In this document: in pieces, positions 39,714-40,578 of the stretch
How positions within the stretch are numbered: the first letter of the stretch is position 1
Layout: each line of letters starts with the position of its first letter
NCBI GenBank assembly: GCA_013288745.1
Contig: JABDBG010000014.1
Location: 1-40,578, forward strand
DNA: 40,578 nt
From: Bacteroidota bacterium
Lineage (GTDB): Bacteria > Bacteroidota > Bacteroidia > Chitinophagales > Chitinophagaceae
Direction of reading: 5' to 3'
Position numbers and translations under genes: made by a program
The notes under the pieces: model-generated
What the model saw: only the letters and a program-made list of their open reading frames with translations
Databases searched by the model: none
What the model was told of the DNA's origin: nothing

Positions 39714-40578
39714 ATGGAAAATAAGGTAATGAAGATAGTTGTAAATGTTGCAAGGGTTATTGTTGGTGTGCTGTTCATTTTTTCGGGAGTGATAAAAGCT
39801 ATGGATCCATTAGGACTTACCTATAAAACACAGGAGTTTTTTGAAGCCTGGGGCGATGGCGGCGGAGCGATGGGAGCTGTGATGAATAGTTTGCATGATT
39901 TTACATTAGGAATGTCGATCATTATGATCGCATTTGAAGTATTGGCGGGTGTTGCTATATTAATTGGCTGGAGAAAAAACCTGGCGGCATGGGTATTGTT
40001 TTACATGACGGTATTCTATACTTTTTTAACGGCATATGCTTTGTTCACAGGCAAGATAAGAGAGTGCGGTTGTTTTGGTACCTGTTTTCCGATAACGGAT
40101 GTACAAACGTTCATTAAAAACTTAATATTACTGGTATTGGTTATTATTATTTTAGTTGGGATAAAATATATTAACCCGATTTTTCAGTCGATGTCTAATT
40201 TTGGTATCATCGCACTAACGTTGATGGCTGTTGTTTTTTTACAATCGTATACGTTAGAGCATTTGCCATTGATCGACTGCCTGCCTTACAAAAAAGGAAA
40301 CAATTTATTAGAGCTTCGTAAAATGCCTGCTGACGCAACGTTTGATAAGTTCGCGTATTCATTCGTATATAAAAAAGGAAACGAAACAAAAGAATTTACG
40401 ACAGCTAATTTACCCGATTCAACCTGGCAATTTGTAGAACAAAAAAAGGTGCTGGTAGAAAAGGGGAACGGTAAACAACCTGCTATCAACGATTTTTCTT
40501 TAACGGATGCGAACGGAAATGATTCTACAGATGCTATCTTATCTCAAAAAGGAAAATATTATCCATCGTTTTTTTTAT
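39714..40578 (+). CDS. BT_3928-like / DoxX-MauE-type membrane protein (3' end outside the window)
   Basis: The frame is open from the ATG at 39714 to the last base, 288 codons so far. It starts MENKVMKIVVNVARVIVGVLFIFSG, has further helices (FTLGMSIIMIAFEVLAGVAI, WVLFYMTVFYTFLTAYALF), then the KIRECGCFGTCFPI motif typical of MauE/DoxX-like proteins that act with thioredoxin-like partners. More membrane segments follow (LILLVLVIIILVGI, FGIIALTLMAVVF), then a soluble region with a strand-rich beginning (LLELRKMPADATFDKFAYSF), possibly a thioredoxin-like domain cut off by the window edge. I recall this as the BT_3928 family, often beside DUF1599 in Bacteroidota. The conserved cysteines suggest redox chemistry in the membrane. 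Confidence 0.8.
   Translation, partial: MENKVMKIVVNVARVIVGVLFIFSGVIKAMDPLGLTYKTQEFFEAWGDGGGAMGAVMNSLHDFTLGMSIIMIAFEVLAGVAILIGWRKNLAAWVLFYMTVFYTFLTAYALFTGKIRECGCFGTCFPITDVQTFIKNLILLVLVIIILVGIKYINPIFQSMSNFGIIALTLMAVVFLQSYTLEHLPLIDCLPYKKGNNLLELRKMPADATFDKFAYSFVYKKGNETKEFTTANLPDSTWQFVEQKKVLVEKGNGKQPAINDFSLTDANGNDSTDAILSQKGKYYPSFFL

Overview
The window reads as chromosomal DNA from a low-GC member of the Bacteroidota, most likely Chitinophagaceae-like. Supporting signs are a fused SecDF, a secreted protein ending in a type IX secretion (type B) sorting domain, Bacteroidota-restricted families (DUF4954, DUF3822, DUF1599, BT_3928-like, DUF6515), Bacteroidota-type promoter boxes (TAnnTTTG) close to start codons, and almost no Shine-Dalgarno sequences. 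I see no rRNA, tRNA, CRISPR array, transposase, phage gene or integrase. Nearly all of the sequence is ordinary core genome, and the less explained material sits in the intergenic regions.

Layout. 1-4.8 kb: the 3' end of clpB, a DsbA-fold protein without an active-site cysteine pair and with a lysine/alanine-rich tail, a Gfo/Idh/MocA oxidoreductase, a YceI protein, a minimal SET-domain methyltransferase (minus strand) and the Mg2+ channel MgtE. 5-12.8 kb, all plus strand: glmS, DUF4954 (left-handed beta-helix), a secreted parvulin, DUF3822, rsmD, 5-formyl-THF cyclo-ligase and lpxK. The last four are tightly spaced or overlapping and look like one transcription unit. 12.8-16.1 kb, minus strand: a secreted hypothetical protein, a HAD phosphatase plus sugar-1-phosphate nucleotidyltransferase pair (probably heptose activation), and a Gly-rich DUF6515 protein. 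16.3-18.3 kb: an RRM RNA-binding protein, a membrane protein and an Asn-rich lipoprotein. 18.3-23.4 kb, minus strand: DUF4919, an S9 peptidase, the catalytic subunit of an acyl-CoA mutase and a small membrane-anchored protein. 23.4-34.5 kb: an IscA-like protein, SecDF, a class I aminotransferase, two tandem DoxX paralogues, lepA, ndk, an NrnA-like DHH phosphoesterase and an FKBP lipoprotein. 34.5-40.6 kb: a 1205-residue T9SS cargo protein, folP, DUF1599 and a truncated BT_3928-like membrane protein.

Functional themes are envelope biogenesis (GlmS, LpxK, the heptose pair, SecDF, periplasmic PPIases, lipoproteins), folate (cyclo-ligase, FolP), RNA and translation (RsmD, LepA, RRM, NrnA) and metabolism.

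No complete new defence or mobile system is visible. The most interesting signals are: (1) two intergenic hairpins built from 7-bp GACnACy units, one lying between two divergent promoters where neither gene should transcribe it; (2) a 286-bp gap holding three different palindromic repeat families in a row; (3) an RsmD whose catalytic DPPY motif reads GPPY; (4) a cysteine-poor DsbA-like protein with a histone-H1-like tail about 2 kb from a SET methyltransferase; (5) the glmS-DUF4954 pair with overlapping alternative hairpins between them. All family names come from reading the protein sequences; no database search was run.
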